Shown: positions 33,352 to 41,947, counted from the stretch's first letter. The stretch: 64,000 bases of DNA from Nocardia sp. XZ_19_385 (GCF_015355755.1 NZ_JACVEE010000002.1:124001-188000), one strand, 5' to 3'. Program-made: numbers and translations. Notes: generated by a model from the letters alone, not told the origin.

Positions 33352-34123
33352 GATCGACTACTTCGCCATGGGCAACTGGATGCTCGGGCTGGCCTTCGCG
33401 GTGTCCGCGCTCGGGGCGCTGATCGGCCTGATCTGCATCCGGCACGCGGGAACGCCGGACATCTCGACGCGGGCCGCGCTGGGCTGGCTGACCATCGGCG
33501 CGATCTCGATCGGCGGGATCGGGTTCTGGCTGACGAGTTTGGTGCTGCTGCTGGGCTTCTCGGTGTCGGACAGTCCGGTGCGCTACGAGGTCGGCCCGAT
33601 CGCGGCGGGGCTGGCGCCAGCCACCCTGGGTTGCCTGCTCGGGCTGGTGCTCGCGGGGAACCGGTCCCAGCTGACGCGCTCGCTGGCGGGCGGCGCGATC
33701 GCGGCGCTCGGGCTGGTGACCACGGTGATGCTGGGCGTGCACGCGGTGCGCGTGCGTGGCACGGTGTCTGTCGAGACCTGGCCGCTGTACTTCGTCGGCG
33801 TGGTCGCGGTGCTCGGGTTCGTCGGCGCGCTCTGGCTGACGCTGACCTACCGGGACTCGGTGCGGGCCCGGGTGGGCGCCGCGCTGCTGGCCGGGGCGAC
33901 CGTCGTAGCCGCGCAGATGCTCGCCATGTCCGCGATCGAGGTCGACATCGAGCCCGGTGTGCCGGTGTCCAACGGCATCGAGCTGTTCGACTTCGCCTAT
34001 CCGGCATTCGTGGTGGGTCTGCTCACCTTGGCCGTGCCGATCGCCGCGGTGCTGCTGGCGCCGCTGCGCCGGCCGTTCGAGTCCACGCTGACCGAAGAGA
34101 CCCCGGTGGGGCAGCCAGGCTGA
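33344..34123 (+). CDS. Degenerate MHYT-domain-like seven-helix membrane protein
   Basis: 259 residues, seven hydrophobic helices. The sequence follows the MHYT sensor layout, with three repeat units, and the strip FSVSDSPVRYEVGPI is nearly the canonical MHYT continuation. However, the metal-binding Met-His residues of the repeats are mostly lost: the first unit reads GFWLTSL, the second VMLGVHAVR with one histidine, the third QMLAMSAIE. The gene overlaps the conservon GTPase by eight bases, so it belongs to the operon and is likely the membrane input or output partner. MHYT proteins are proposed to bind copper and sense gases; that function is doubtful here. Confidence 0.75.
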   Translation: MSEIDYFAMGNWMLGLAFAVSALGALIGLICIRHAGTPDISTRAALGWLTIGAISIGGIGFWLTSLVLLLGFSVSDSPVRYEVGPIAAGLAPATLGCLLGLVLAGNRSQLTRSLAGGAIAALGLVTTVMLGVHAVRVRGTVSVETWPLYFVGVVAVLGFVGALWLTLTYRDSVRARVGAALLAGATVVAAQMLAMSAIEVDIEPGVPVSNGIELFDFAYPAFVVGLLTLAVPIAAVLLAPLRRPFESTLTEETPVGQPG

Positions 34124-34173
34124 TCGACGCGAAGTCGCGCGACCGAATGTGAGCGCGACTTACAGTGGGAGAC

Positions 34174-35052
34174 ATGCGGTTCGGACTGGACTATGCGGGT
34201 GGGCGTCCAGGCGGCGCGGCCATCCGAGCGGCCGGATTCGATTTCGTGGTGCGGTATCTCAGCTCCGGCGGGCCCTCGCTGCCGGGCAAGCTGCTCACTC
34301 CCGCCGAGGCGGATGACCTTCGGGCGCACGGAGTTTCGATCGCTTCGAACTGGGAGACCTATGCCGATCGGATGCTCGAGGGCTACGACGCGGGCGCGCT
34401 GGACGCCGAGCTGGGGCTGGCGCAGGTGCTGCGCTGCGGCGGGCGCACCGACCGGCCCATCTATTTCTCGGTCGATTTCGATGCCACGCCGCAGCAGCAG
34501 GTCCCGATCAACGCCTATCTGGATGGCGCGGCGACGGTGCTGGGTCGCGCGAATATCGGTATCTACGGCGGCTATTGGCCGGTGAGCCGGGCGCTGGATT
34601 CCGGGCACGCGGTGTGGGCCTGGCAGACCGACGCCTGGTCGGGCGGAAATGTGGAGTCGCGCCGCAATATCCATCAGACACTGCGTCAGCCGGTGGTCGG
34701 CGGCGTGGTCTGCGATGTGAATGTCGCGGAGACCGCGGATTTCGGGCAGTGGGATTTCGTACAGGAGGAGCCGGACGTGACGCCGGAACAAGAGGAAGTG
34801 CTGCGGGATATCCAGATTCAGCTGCGCGGGCCGGGTTTGTCCGGGTGGCCGCAGCTGGGTACCGACGCCGAGGGACGGAATCTGACGCTGGTCGACGGGC
34901 TGGCGGCGGCGCTGCGCCGGATCGACGAGCTGGAGGACGACACCGAGGCGTTGCGCGTGCAGGTCGATGAATTGCTGGCGGAGGTGCGGCGCTTGGAGGG
35001 GCCGCGCTGGCCGTGGCCACTGTCTGCGATCCAACGCGATCGGGCCAGGTAG
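34174..35052 (+). CDS. DUF1906 glycoside-hydrolase-like protein with C-terminal coiled coil
   Basis: 292 residues. The N-terminal 190 residues are a DUF1906 (Rv2525c-like) TIM-barrel domain: FGLDYAGGRPGGAAI, FVVRYLSSGG, VSIASNWET, RPIYFSVDFDATPQQ, IGIYGGYWPV and AWAWQTDAWSGG. The acidic residues in VDFDA are at the expected active site. The C-terminal 90 residues hold a coiled coil (RIDELEDDTEALRVQVDELL). There is no signal peptide, unlike the Tat-exported Rv2525c. Similar fusions occur in actinobacterial and phage lysin-like proteins. ATG at 34174 follows GTGGGAG. Confidence 0.8.
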   Translation: MRFGLDYAGGRPGGAAIRAAGFDFVVRYLSSGGPSLPGKLLTPAEADDLRAHGVSIASNWETYADRMLEGYDAGALDAELGLAQVLRCGGRTDRPIYFSVDFDATPQQQVPINAYLDGAATVLGRANIGIYGGYWPVSRALDSGHAVWAWQTDAWSGGNVESRRNIHQTLRQPVVGGVVCDVNVAETADFGQWDFVQEEPDVTPEQEEVLRDIQIQLRGPGLSGWPQLGTDAEGRNLTLVDGLAAALRRIDELEDDTEALRVQVDELLAEVRRLEGPRWPWPLSAIQRDRAR

Positions 35053-35378
35053 CAAGTCGGCGGGGGCGCCAATTTTGGCGATGAGCGGGTTCTCTCGGTT
35101 ACCCGGGAGAACCCGCCCTCGCGAATGAATGTACCGGCGGCACGACACGATTTCATCACTGCATTGGGACTTTTACGGTCACCAAAAACCAACTCGCAGT
35201 ACGCAATTCCCCCCATGGTTATCGGCCCGCTAGCTGGGCTTTCGGAAAAACTCCAGGTGCTTTCCACGAGATCAGTAGCTGGCTGATTGCCCCAGATCAC
35301 CTTTGATTTCCGGCCCGATATGCCCCACATGCGAGATACCGTGGCAACCCCTGGTGATCGTCTGTAAGGAGTGTTCAC
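35053..35378. other. Intergenic region before the 73-residue protein gene
   Basis: 326 bases. The first part holds the hairpin terminator of the DUF1906 gene; the rest is AT-richer and presumably carries the promoter of the small gene, whose TAAGGAG lies at 35366-35372. No other feature is seen. Confidence 0.5.
35085..35116 (+). terminator. Intrinsic-type hairpin after the DUF1906 gene
   Basis: GCGGGTTCTC pairs perfectly with GAGAACCCGC around a 12-base loop, 32 bases after the stop codon. Confidence 0.7.
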
Positions 35379-35600
35379 ATGGCCGTCAACGTAGTGCTCG
35401 ACAAGGTGCTCGATAAGGCCTACGAGGACAAGACGCTCGACGAAATCCTGTCCGCCCCACCGTCCGCCCTGGCCGGGCTCACCGAAGAGCACGACAAGGT
35501 GCTGGCGGCCCTGAAGATCAAGACCATTGCCGATCTGGGCAAGAACAAGTATTTCCAGCTGGCCTCGACGCTGGTCGAACTGGCCGACAAAGAAGGCTGA
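35379..35600 (+). CDS. Small helical protein of unknown function (73 aa)
   Basis: 73 residues, starting with MAVNVVLDKVLDKAYEDKTL, with TLDEILSAPPSALAGLTEEH in the centre and LKIKTIADLGKNKYFQLAST at the end. The last segment resembles a helix-hairpin-helix (I-x-T-I-x-D-L-G). It has no signal peptide, membrane helix or cysteine. I recall similar short proteins in other actinobacteria but know no function. It is monocistronic: a good Shine-Dalgarno, own upstream region, and terminator after. The clean isolated unit suggests an abundant cytosolic protein; that is inference. Confidence 0.75.
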   Translation: MAVNVVLDKVLDKAYEDKTLDEILSAPPSALAGLTEEHDKVLAALKIKTIADLGKNKYFQLASTLVELADKEG

Positions 35601-35614
35601 TCACTGCGCCCTGC

Positions 35615-35646
35615 CATCCCGGCACGCCTTGCGGCCTGCCGGGATG
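35615..35646. terminator. Bidirectional terminator
   Basis: CATCCCGGCA and TGCCGGGATG pair perfectly, between the convergent 73-residue protein gene and rpmF. Confidence 0.75.
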
Positions 35647-35660
35647 ACGGGGTTCGCGCT

Positions 35661-35834
35661 CTAAAGGCGCGTCGGGTCGACCAGTCCGAGCTGCACGGCC
35701 TTGACCAGGCGGCGCGGAACCTTGTGCGCCACACTGCCGACCTTGACCTCGACCAGGTCCGGCGGGGTCGCCTTCCACTGGGCCCGGCGACTGCGGGTGT
35801 TGGAGCGCGACATCCGCCGCTTCGGCACCGCCAT
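35661..35834 (-). CDS. rpmF: 50S ribosomal protein L32
   Basis: 57 residues: [20 protein letters not shown] then [19 protein letters not shown] and an end LVDPTRL. This is L32, with the invariant [16 protein letters not shown] start. No cysteines are present. It is the last gene of the minus-strand half of the zinc-responsive ribosomal module; its ATG follows the rpmE2 stop by one base (TGACATG). Confidence 0.93.
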   Translation of the reverse strand: MAVPKRRMSRSNTRSRRAQWKATPPDLVEVKVGSVAHKVPRRLVKAVQLGLVDPTRL

Positions 35835-35835
35835 G

Positions 35836-36105
35836 TCAGCTCTCCTTGCTCGCGCGCGGGTTGCGCCGGCCGTACTTGCGCTCGAACTTCTCCACCCGGC
35901 CCTGGGTATCCATGACCCGGCTGGTGCCGGTCCAGAACGGGTGCGAATCCGAGGTGACGTCCACCACCAGCAGCGGATAGGTGTTGCCGTCCGCCCATTC
36001 GATGGTGCGCGCGCTGGTCGCGGTGGAGCGGGTCAGAAACCGCTTGCCGGTGCTCTGGTCCTCGAACACCACGGGGTGGTAGTCCGGATGAATTCCTGCT
36101 TTCAC
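35836..36105 (-). CDS. rpmE2: 50S ribosomal protein L31 type B (zinc-independent)
   Basis: 89 residues: [54 protein letters not shown] and KFERKYGRR. This is the type B form of L31; the zinc-binding CxxC pairs of type A are absent. Type B L31 replaces the zinc form on ribosomes during zinc shortage. Its start is GTG, overlapping the stop of the CobW-like gene (GTGA). Confidence 0.95.
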   Translation of the reverse strand: MKAGIHPDYHPVVFEDQSTGKRFLTRSTATSARTIEWADGNTYPLLVVDVTSDSHPFWTGTSRVMDTQGRVEKFERKYGRRNPRASKES

Positions 36106-37391
36106 TTACCTTCTCCTCTCTGAGAATTCGGCTGCGCGGGGGCCGATTCGGAGTCCGCACAGGGGTCTTGGTGCCACTCGCCGAACGGGTCTTCCCACTG
36201 CGCCACCCGCTCGGGTGCGCGTTCGACCAGGCGCAGTTCGTCGTCCTCCACCAGCGCCCAGTGCAGGGCGTGGCGGATATCGGCGGGATCGGCGTCGTGC
36301 GCCAGGATCACCAGCGAGATATCGCGGTCGCCGAAGGTGTCGTCCCAGCGCAGCGCCGCGAGCGCGCGCCGGGCCGGATCCGCCTGCGCCACTTCGTCCG
36401 CCGGCATCGCGGCGAGCCAGCGCCCGGCGCCGCCGACCCGCAGGCCACCGCCCGCGGACTCCAGCCACACCACCTCGCCGGGCTGGGTGGCCAGCCACAT
36501 CCGGCCGCGCGCGGTGACCACGCCTTCGAACAGCACGTCCAGGGCTTCGTGCAGGCGTTCGGGATGGAACGGACGGCTCGCGGCGAACTCGATGAGCGTC
36601 ACGCCGTGCTCGGTGCCCAGCGGGGGCTGACCGCGCAGCAGCGGAGCGTGCGCGTCGAAAATCCGGCCACGGCGCGAACCGGCGGGGATCCGCGCCAGCA
36701 GCTTCTCGATCTCGGCGGTGCCGACCGTGGCGAGGTCTTCGCTCCAGCAGACCGGGGCGTCGGGCACCAACCGGGCCAGCACCTCCGCGAGCCGAGCCTG
36801 GTCCAATGCGTCGACGGCGGGGCCGAGCGCCACCAGGGCGTCGGCGAAGTCGACCTGTCCGACGGCCACCTGCGCGACCGTGCGGTCGTCGTCGGCCGCG
36901 GCCAGGCCACGCTCGGCGAGGGTCTCGTCGCCGGTGGCGTCGGCCAGCCAGGTCTGGGTGTCCAGGCAGGTCAGCACGGCCTCGACGCGCACGTCCCGCC
37001 CGGCCGGGCCGTCCACGCGGCCGACGATCCCGGCCACCACGACACCCTCGATGGCCTGGCACACGGCTTCGGCCTCGAAGGCCGGATCCAGCGCCAGCAC
37101 AATGCGATCCACCGAATCCCGGGCGGACAGCTTGCACAGCAGCGGCAGCAGATCGGCGCGCAACGTGCAGGAGACGCAGCCGTGCGCCAGCTCCAGCACC
37201 TCGGTGCTCTCGCGTCCGTCCTGCCACACCGTGCGCCGCACGATGCCCTCGCGCAGTTCGCTCAGCTCGTGCCGGACCACGACCGTGCCCGCAGCCTGCC
37301 GCAGTGCGGCGGCGAGATGGTCCACCCCCTGGGTGGCACGTCCCGCGAAGCCCGCGATCAGCACGACCGGCGTGCGCTCGAGAACAGCCAC
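36102..37391 (-). CDS. mrf: CobW-family (COG0523) zinc-starvation protein, Mrf-like
   Basis: 429 residues. It aligns with the Rv0106/Mrf branch of the CobW family: [19 protein letters not shown] (the CxxC metal motif), [40 protein letters not shown] and [13 protein letters not shown] at the C-terminus. The P-loop that defines active CobW GTPases is degenerate, [12 protein letters not shown] in place of GxxGxGKT, so GTP hydrolysis is doubtful. In M. smegmatis a CobW-like protein from the alternative-ribosome operon, Mrf, recruits the hibernation factor MPY to ribosomes in zinc starvation; orthology is inferred from context. GTG start with AAAGGAG; a Zur-box-like site lies 13 bases upstream. 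Confidence 0.82.
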   Translation of the reverse strand: MAVLERTPVVLIAGFAGRATQGVDHLAAALRQAAGTVVVRHELSELREGIVRRTVWQDGRESTEVLELAHGCVSCTLRADLLPLLCKLSARDSVDRIVLALDPAFEAEAVCQAIEGVVVAGIVGRVDGPAGRDVRVEAVLTCLDTQTWLADATGDETLAERGLAAADDDRTVAQVAVGQVDFADALVALGPAVDALDQARLAEVLARLVPDAPVCWSEDLATVGTAEIEKLLARIPAGSRRGRIFDAHAPLLRGQPPLGTEHGVTLIEFAASRPFHPERLHEALDVLFEGVVTARGRMWLATQPGEVVWLESAGGGLRVGGAGRWLAAMPADEVAQADPARRALAALRWDDTFGDRDISLVILAHDADPADIRHALHWALVEDDELRLVERAPERVAQWEDPFGEWHQDPCADSESAPAQPNSQRGEGK

Positions 37392-37403
37392 CGGGAACTC
37401 CTT

Positions 37404-37420
37404 TCGACAACGATTTCCAT
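37404..37420 (-). promoter_or_regulatory. Zur-box-like operator, mrf side
   Basis: TCGACAACGATTTCCAT resembles the actinobacterial Zur consensus TGAAAATGATTTTCA. It is the mirror of the second site: TTTCGACAACGA (37402-37413) is the exact reverse complement of 37453-37464. Confidence 0.55.
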
Positions 37421-37458
37421 TAACCGAAGAGCAACGCTACAGTCTGAATCAGTCGTTG

Positions 37459-37475
37459 TCGAAAATGATTGTCAT
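37459..37475 (+). promoter_or_regulatory. Zur-box-like operator, rpmB side
   Basis: TCGAAAATGATTGTCAT closely matches the Zur consensus (AAAATGATT core with outer TGA/TCA arms). It lies 18 bases before the rpmB start, over the likely promoter. Zinc-bound Zur would repress both divergent operons. Confidence 0.7.
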
Positions 37476-37493
37476 CTACTGGAGGGAGCCAGC

Positions 37494-37730
37494 ATGTCGG
37501 CCCACTGCCAGGTCACCGGGCGTAAGCCCGGCTTCGGCAAGTCCGTATCGCACTCGCACAAGCGGACGAACCGGCGTTGGAACCCCAATATCCAGCGCAA
37601 GACCTACTACCTGCCCAGCGAGGACCGGCGCATCACGCTGACCGTCTCCACCAAGGGCATCAAGACCATCGACCGGGACGGTATCGAGGCGGTCGTCACC
37701 CGCCTGCGCGCCCGCGGCGAGAAGATCTAG
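37494..37730 (+). CDS. rpmB: 50S ribosomal protein L28, cysteine-poor paralogue
   Basis: 78 residues: [20 protein letters not shown] then [19 protein letters not shown] and [20 protein letters not shown]. Zinc-form L28 has CxxC motifs; this copy keeps a single cysteine (Cys5), so it cannot hold zinc the usual way (C-minus form). GGAGGGAG Shine-Dalgarno. First gene of the plus-strand half of the module. Confidence 0.95.
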   Translation: MSAHCQVTGRKPGFGKSVSHSHKRTNRRWNPNIQRKTYYLPSEDRRITLTVSTKGIKTIDRDGIEAVVTRLRARGEKI

Positions 37731-37739
37731 GAGCACACG

Positions 37740-37910
37740 ATGGCATCCAAATCGACCGAACTGCGGCCGATCGTCAAGCTGAAGTCCACCGCCGGCACCG
37801 GCTACACCTACGTCACGCGCAAGAACCGGCGCAACGACCCGGACCGCATGGTGCTGAAGAAGTACGACCCCGTTGTGCGCAAGCACGTGGACTTCCGCGA
37901 GGAGCGCTAG
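37740..37910 (+). CDS. rpmG: 50S ribosomal protein L33, zinc-independent paralogue
   Basis: 56 residues: [39 protein letters not shown] and [14 protein letters not shown]. The four cysteines of zinc-form L33 are missing. ATG lies nine bases after the rpmB stop, with AGGAG between; the stop is immediately followed by the ATG of rpsN. Confidence 0.95.
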   Translation: MASKSTELRPIVKLKSTAGTGYTYVTRKNRRNDPDRMVLKKYDPVVRKHVDFREER

Positions 37911-38216
37911 ATGGCCAAGAAGTCGAAGATCGCACGCAATGAACAGCGCCGGGAAGTGGTGGCGCGCTACGCGGCTCGCCGCGCCGAGCTCAAGGAAATC
38001 ATCCGCAAACCGGGCACGCCGGAGGACGCGCGGGCCGCGGCCCAGGCGGCGCTGCAGCGGCTGCCCAGAGACGCCAGTCCGGTACGATTGCGCAATCGGG
38101 ACGCTGCGGACGGACGTCCACGCGGTCACCTCCGGAAGTTCGGACTCTCCCGTGTACGTGTGCGCGAGATGGCCCACCGAGGCGAACTCCCCGGTGTGAG
38201 CAAAGCGAGCTGGTAG
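37911..38216 (+). CDS. rpsN: 30S ribosomal protein S14, zinc-independent paralogue
   Basis: 101 residues: [60 protein letters not shown] and the end LPGVSKASW. This is the long cysteine-free S14 type, which replaces the short zinc-binding form. Its ATG directly follows the rpmG stop. Confidence 0.95.
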   Translation: MAKKSKIARNEQRREVVARYAARRAELKEIIRKPGTPEDARAAAQAALQRLPRDASPVRLRNRDAADGRPRGHLRKFGLSRVRVREMAHRGELPGVSKASW

Positions 38217-38248
38217 AAACCACCGATCCCGCAGAAGGAAACCCTGAT

Positions 38249-38503
38249 ATGGCAGTCAAGCGAGCACCGTCGAAGAAGGTTCGCGCCGAACAGGCCCGCA
38301 AGCCCAAGAAGAACCCGCTCATCGCCGCGGGGATCGAAACCGTCGACTACAAAGACGTGAACCTGTTGCGCACCTTCATCTCCGACCGCGGCAAGATCCG
38401 CAGCCGTCGCGTCACAGGACTGACCCCGCAGCAGCAGCGGCAGGTCGCCGTCGCGGTGAAGAACGCGCGCGAGATGGCGCTGCTGCCGTTCACCAGCAAG
38501 TAG
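38249..38503 (+). CDS. rpsR: 30S ribosomal protein S18, cysteine-free paralogue
   Basis: 84 residues: [40 protein letters not shown] and [20 protein letters not shown], the S18 core, without cysteines. Last gene of the rpmB-rpmG-rpsN-rpsR operon (same order as the M. tuberculosis alternative operon Rv2058c-Rv2055c); a strong terminator follows. Confidence 0.95.
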   Translation: MAVKRAPSKKVRAEQARKPKKNPLIAAGIETVDYKDVNLLRTFISDRGKIRSRRVTGLTPQQQRQVAVAVKNAREMALLPFTSK

Positions 38504-38516
38504 GTCGTGCAGACGA

Positions 38517-38547
38517 AAGCGGGCCCCGAATGCTTCGGGGCCCGCTT
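38517..38547 (+). terminator. Strong intrinsic-type terminator after rpsR
   Basis: AAGCGGGCCCCGAA and TTCGGGGCCCGCTT pair over 14 bases with a three-base loop, followed by GTCGTTT. It also ends the convergent lectin gene. Confidence 0.85.
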
Positions 38548-38561
38548 GTCGTTTGCCGTGG

Positions 38562-39104
38562 CTACGGGATCTTGAGCTCCTGGCCGGGCTGAATCGAATC
38601 CGGATTGTCGATGCCGCTGGCATCGGCGATCTCCTGGTAGCGGTTGCCGTCGCCGAGGAAGCGCTCGGCGATCGCCCACATGGTGTCGCCCGGCTCGACG
38701 GTGTAGGACCGGCCGCCCTCGGCCGGCGGGGCCGCGGCCGGTTCCGCCGCGGGCGCTTCGATCGGGTTGTCGGTCTTGGTGTCCGTGGCCCAGACCGCGC
38801 CGCCGTCGGCGCCGTAGAGGACGACATTGCGGTCGGGCTGCACGGTGAGGCGGTCCACGCTCTTGCCGTTGGTCTCGGTGGACCAGGCGGCCGAGCCGTC
38901 GCCCTTGTACACCACGAAGTTGCCATCCTGCTGCAACACTGCTTTCTGCACATCCTGACCGTGAGTCTGGGCGGCCCACACCACATTTCCGCCCGGCTCG
39001 GACAGCACCAGATTGCCGTCCGGTTGCAGTGCCAGGGTGTACGCACCGTTGGTCAGAGACTGGCCGAGCCCGAGTTCTTCGCCGACGCGCAGTGTGTCGC
39101 CCAC
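38562..39104 (-). CDS. Bulb-type lectin (B_lectin) and LysM domain protein
   Basis: 180 residues. Residues 1-110 hold three beta-prism lectin repeats with the mannose-binding pattern Q-x-D-x-N-x-V-x-Y: LQPDGNLVLSE, LQQDGNFVVYKG and VQPDRNVVLYG. After a proline/alanine linker comes a LysM domain, SYTVEPGDTMWAIAERFLGD to IQPGQELKIP. There is no signal peptide. A protein of this build in M. smegmatis has been reported as a mannose-binding lectin. Sugar and peptidoglycan binding are expected; how it would meet those ligands without an export signal is unclear. GTG start after AAAGGA. Confidence 0.9.
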   Translation of the reverse strand: MGDTLRVGEELGLGQSLTNGAYTLALQPDGNLVLSEPGGNVVWAAQTHGQDVQKAVLQQDGNFVVYKGDGSAAWSTETNGKSVDRLTVQPDRNVVLYGADGGAVWATDTKTDNPIEAPAAEPAAAPPAEGGRSYTVEPGDTMWAIAERFLGDGNRYQEIADASGIDNPDSIQPGQELKIP

Positions 39105-39300
39105 TGATGGTCCTTTCGCAGAGGTAGCAGTGCATCTCACAGCGATGCCCGCCCACTCGTGGCGCGCATCAGGGGCGAATGTACTGCGAGTTCGCCGCCC
39201 GGCCGCGGATTCCGGCCAGCGATTTGCTGAAAAGTAACGTCTGCTCGGCCCGCAGTCCGCTCGAAGCGGAACCGGAGGTGCCCTCGACTAGGGTTGGTTT

Positions 39301-39756
39301 ATGTACCGGATGCCGGGAGCCCGACCCCTCATTGCCGCCCTCGCGCTGGCCATCGGCCTCACCGGGTGCGGCGACTCCGACAGCGATGTCGCACAACCGA
39401 ACTCGACCGCACCGACCACCACCACGGCGGCCACCCCGACCGAGGACCCCGATGCAAGCCCGGGCAAACTCCTCACCGCGGACCCCACAATCGTTACCCC
39501 GCACCCGATTCCGTTCACATCCTGGAAGCGCCTCGCCCCAGACAAGCTCGCCGTCAACTTCGAAACCGGCAATCCCGCCTGCTACGGCGTGGACGTCACC
39601 ACCACCGAGACCGACAAAACAGTCACCATCGAACTCCGCTCCGGCACCCGCGCCGACGCAGTCGGCCGAATGTGCACGATGGAGATCGTCTTCGCAACTA
39701 TGGAGATCCCCCTCAAGGCCGCCCTGAACGACCGAAAAGTCCTGAGCGCAGCCTGA
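39301..39756 (+). CDS. Small secreted lipoprotein
   Basis: 151 residues with a lipoprotein signal ending in GLTGCGDS (lipobox cysteine at residue 22), a threonine/proline-rich linker, and a domain of about 90 residues with two cysteines (GNPACYGVD and VGRMCTMEI) likely to form a disulfide. It resembles many short mycobacterial/nocardial lipoproteins but I do not recognise a named family. Monocistronic; divergent from the lectin gene. Confidence 0.75.
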   Translation: MYRMPGARPLIAALALAIGLTGCGDSDSDVAQPNSTAPTTTTAATPTEDPDASPGKLLTADPTIVTPHPIPFTSWKRLAPDKLAVNFETGNPACYGVDVTTTETDKTVTIELRSGTRADAVGRMCTMEIVFATMEIPLKAALNDRKVLSAA

Positions 39757-39868
39757 TCTCGCACTGGTCTTCCGAAGCCTCACAGCACTGCTTACCGCTT
39801 CACAGCACCAGCAGCCGGCTACAGAAGTTGTGAAGCGTCAACATGTGCTGTGAAGGACAGCGGGGGGG

Positions 39869-41434
39869 TTAGGTCGGTTCGGCGACGGAGTCGGCGAGAG
39901 CGGTGAATTGGGGGTAGGGGATCGGGTGGGGGTGGGACCAGGTTTTTTGGGCCATGATGCGTAAAGGGGTGGTGATGGAGATCGCGATCTGGTCGGGGGT
40001 TTGGGCGGTTGGGTCGTCGCACCAGACGTGCAGGCTTGCACCGAGATTCGAGGCGTTCTGGGCGGGTGCGAGGCGGGAGCCGTCGACGAAGATCGCTGGA
40101 TCCCAGAGTTCATAGCCGAGGATCGGCGGCTGATTCGCGATCGCGGCCGCCGGGCCGCCGGTCACGTAGTAGGTCGGCAGGAATGCGGCGTTCTTCAGCT
40201 GATGGCCCGCTGCGATGAGATCCTGTGGCGGGCGGGCGATTCCGAAGAACGGTAGCGGTAGCTGCGGGATGCCGGCGCGGCTCCAGTAGTCGACGACGAT
40301 ATCGCTGCCGATCGCGAGGGTCCCTTCCCCCGTGTGCAAGCCGTCGTTCCAGATCCGTGGACGTTTACCGTGTGCACGCACGATATCTGCACCCCAGTTG
40401 ATCAGCCCGAGAAAGGCGTCCACGGGTTCGGCCTGTGGTCCGTAGGTTGCGCGGGCGTACTCCCCCAGCTGCGGGTAGTCGTCGTAGCTGCGCACTTTCA
40501 ATCCGTCGAGCAGGAACTCGTCCGCGCCGAGATGCCAGTAGCGGCCGGGGAACAGCGGCAGGAACTCCTCGAGGATGTCGCGCATCAGGTCATAGCTGCG
40601 CGGGTTCGAGATATCGATTGCCGCGTCCGACACCACGCCCTCGGCGCTGCGCAGCTTCAAGTCCGGGTAGGCGGCGAGGACGCCGTTCATATGCCCTGGG
40701 AAGTCGACCTCTGGCACGATCTCGACCTGGTATCGCGCCGCGTAGGCGACCAAATCGCGGATGTCCTGCTGCGAATAGTGCTCCGGCGCGGTGATTTCCG
40801 GGTGCCTGGCGCTCTGCAGCCGGAAGCCGAAACTGTCGGACAGGTGCAGGTGCAGCATGTTCAGCTTGAGCATGCCCATTCGCCGGATCTGGGCACGCAG
40901 CATCTCGACCGGCATGAACTCGCGGCCCACATCCAGCATCAGGCCACGCTCGGCGTACTCGGGCCAATCCGTGACCACACCACCGGGAATGGTGGGGTCA
41001 CGCCGCAAGAGTTGCAGTGCTGAACGGGTCGCATAGAAGGCCCCGGACGCGTCCGCACCCTGTAGCTCGAGTGTGTCCCCCACCGAAATCCGGTAGGCCT
41101 CAGGCGTATTCGGCGCCTCCGGTACAGCCGAGATGCGCAGCACGATATCGCCGGGGACGCCCGACGAACCCGCCTGCGCGACAACATCTTTGCCGGTGGC
41201 CCGCCCGAGTCCGCCCGCGAATTCCGTTGCGGTGTCCCGAAGAGAATCCTCGGCGTACAGGATCCGCGCGTGCGCACCGAGAGTGAACCCCGAGCCGCCC
41301 GCCACCCAGCTCTGCAGCGTGGGAACTGTCAGCGGCGCGGCAGGCGCCGCTGACGCCTGGTGACCGCCGAAAGTGACCGACCCGAGCGCCATCGCGCCGA
41401 TCACCGCGAACCGCGCCATCGTGCCCTTGATCAT
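39869..41434 (-). CDS. Secreted beta-N-acetylhexosaminidase (GH20)
   Basis: 521 residues with a signal peptide (cut near GHQASAAPA). The N-terminal GH20b domain ends near 150; the catalytic barrel begins AERGLMLDVGREFMP with the substrate-binding Arg163. The general acid pair is Asp305-Glu306 in YWHLGADEFLL; PEVDFPGHMNG (His248) and WNDGLH also fit GH20. The enzyme releases terminal GlcNAc/GalNAc, for example from chitin fragments or glycoconjugates. It has no neighbour of related function; it is divergent from the small membrane protein gene. Confidence 0.93.
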   Translation of the reverse strand: MIKGTMARFAVIGAMALGSVTFGGHQASAAPAAPLTVPTLQSWVAGGSGFTLGAHARILYAEDSLRDTATEFAGGLGRATGKDVVAQAGSSGVPGDIVLRISAVPEAPNTPEAYRISVGDTLELQGADASGAFYATRSALQLLRRDPTIPGGVVTDWPEYAERGLMLDVGREFMPVEMLRAQIRRMGMLKLNMLHLHLSDSFGFRLQSARHPEITAPEHYSQQDIRDLVAYAARYQVEIVPEVDFPGHMNGVLAAYPDLKLRSAEGVVSDAAIDISNPRSYDLMRDILEEFLPLFPGRYWHLGADEFLLDGLKVRSYDDYPQLGEYARATYGPQAEPVDAFLGLINWGADIVRAHGKRPRIWNDGLHTGEGTLAIGSDIVVDYWSRAGIPQLPLPFFGIARPPQDLIAAGHQLKNAAFLPTYYVTGGPAAAIANQPPILGYELWDPAIFVDGSRLAPAQNASNLGASLHVWCDDPTAQTPDQIAISITTPLRIMAQKTWSHPHPIPYPQFTALADSVAEPT

Positions 41435-41559
41435 CCGGCCAGCCTACGAAACGAGCAGGTCTCCGCGGTGCGAATCGGCCGGTGCACCCGTTTCTGTTGT
41501 CTGATACGGTTCGGCGTTGTCGTGGAGCCGCAGGAGGTTGCGGTGCGAGGAGGGGACAC

Positions 41560-41934
41560 ATGCCGTACGCCGTCGTCGGTCTGATCACGCTTGCCCTGTG
41601 GGTGTACTGCCTGATCGACGTGATCATGAGCCCGGACTCCGAGGTGCGCCAGCTGCCGAAGGGTCTGTGGCTGGTCATCATCATCCTGGTCCCCACCGTG
41701 GGCGCCATCCTGTGGCTGCTGCTGGGCCGCCCCGTCGACGCCAAGCCGCGCTCGACCACCCGCTATTCCGAGTACGACCGCCCCGGCCGCTACGTCGCCC
41801 AGAATCCGGAAGACGACGAAGAGTTCCTGCGCCGCCTGAAGGAGCGGGCCGAAGCGCAGCGCCGCGAGGCCCGCCGTCAAGAGGACGCCCGGCAGGCCGA
41901 GGCCGACCGCCGTCATCAGGCCGGCGAAGAGTAG
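41560..41934 (+). CDS. PLDc_N domain membrane protein
   Basis: 124 residues: two membrane helices, YAVVGLITLALWVYCLIDVI and LWLVIIILVPTVGAILWLLL with the SPDSEVRQLPKGLW loop between, the PLDc_N pattern; then a charged tail with a long arginine/glutamate-rich helix (about 85-124). No phospholipase catalytic HKD motif is present. Function unknown. GAGGAGGGG lies before the ATG. Confidence 0.85.
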   Translation: MPYAVVGLITLALWVYCLIDVIMSPDSEVRQLPKGLWLVIIILVPTVGAILWLLLGRPVDAKPRSTTRYSEYDRPGRYVAQNPEDDEEFLRRLKERAEAQRREARRQEDARQAEADRRHQAGEE

Positions 41935-41947
41935 CTCGCCCGGAACG

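Noticed and set aside
34174..35052. DUF1906 gene as part of a prophage
   Set aside because: No integrase, capsid, holin or att-like repeats are near it; the neighbours are chromosomal operons.
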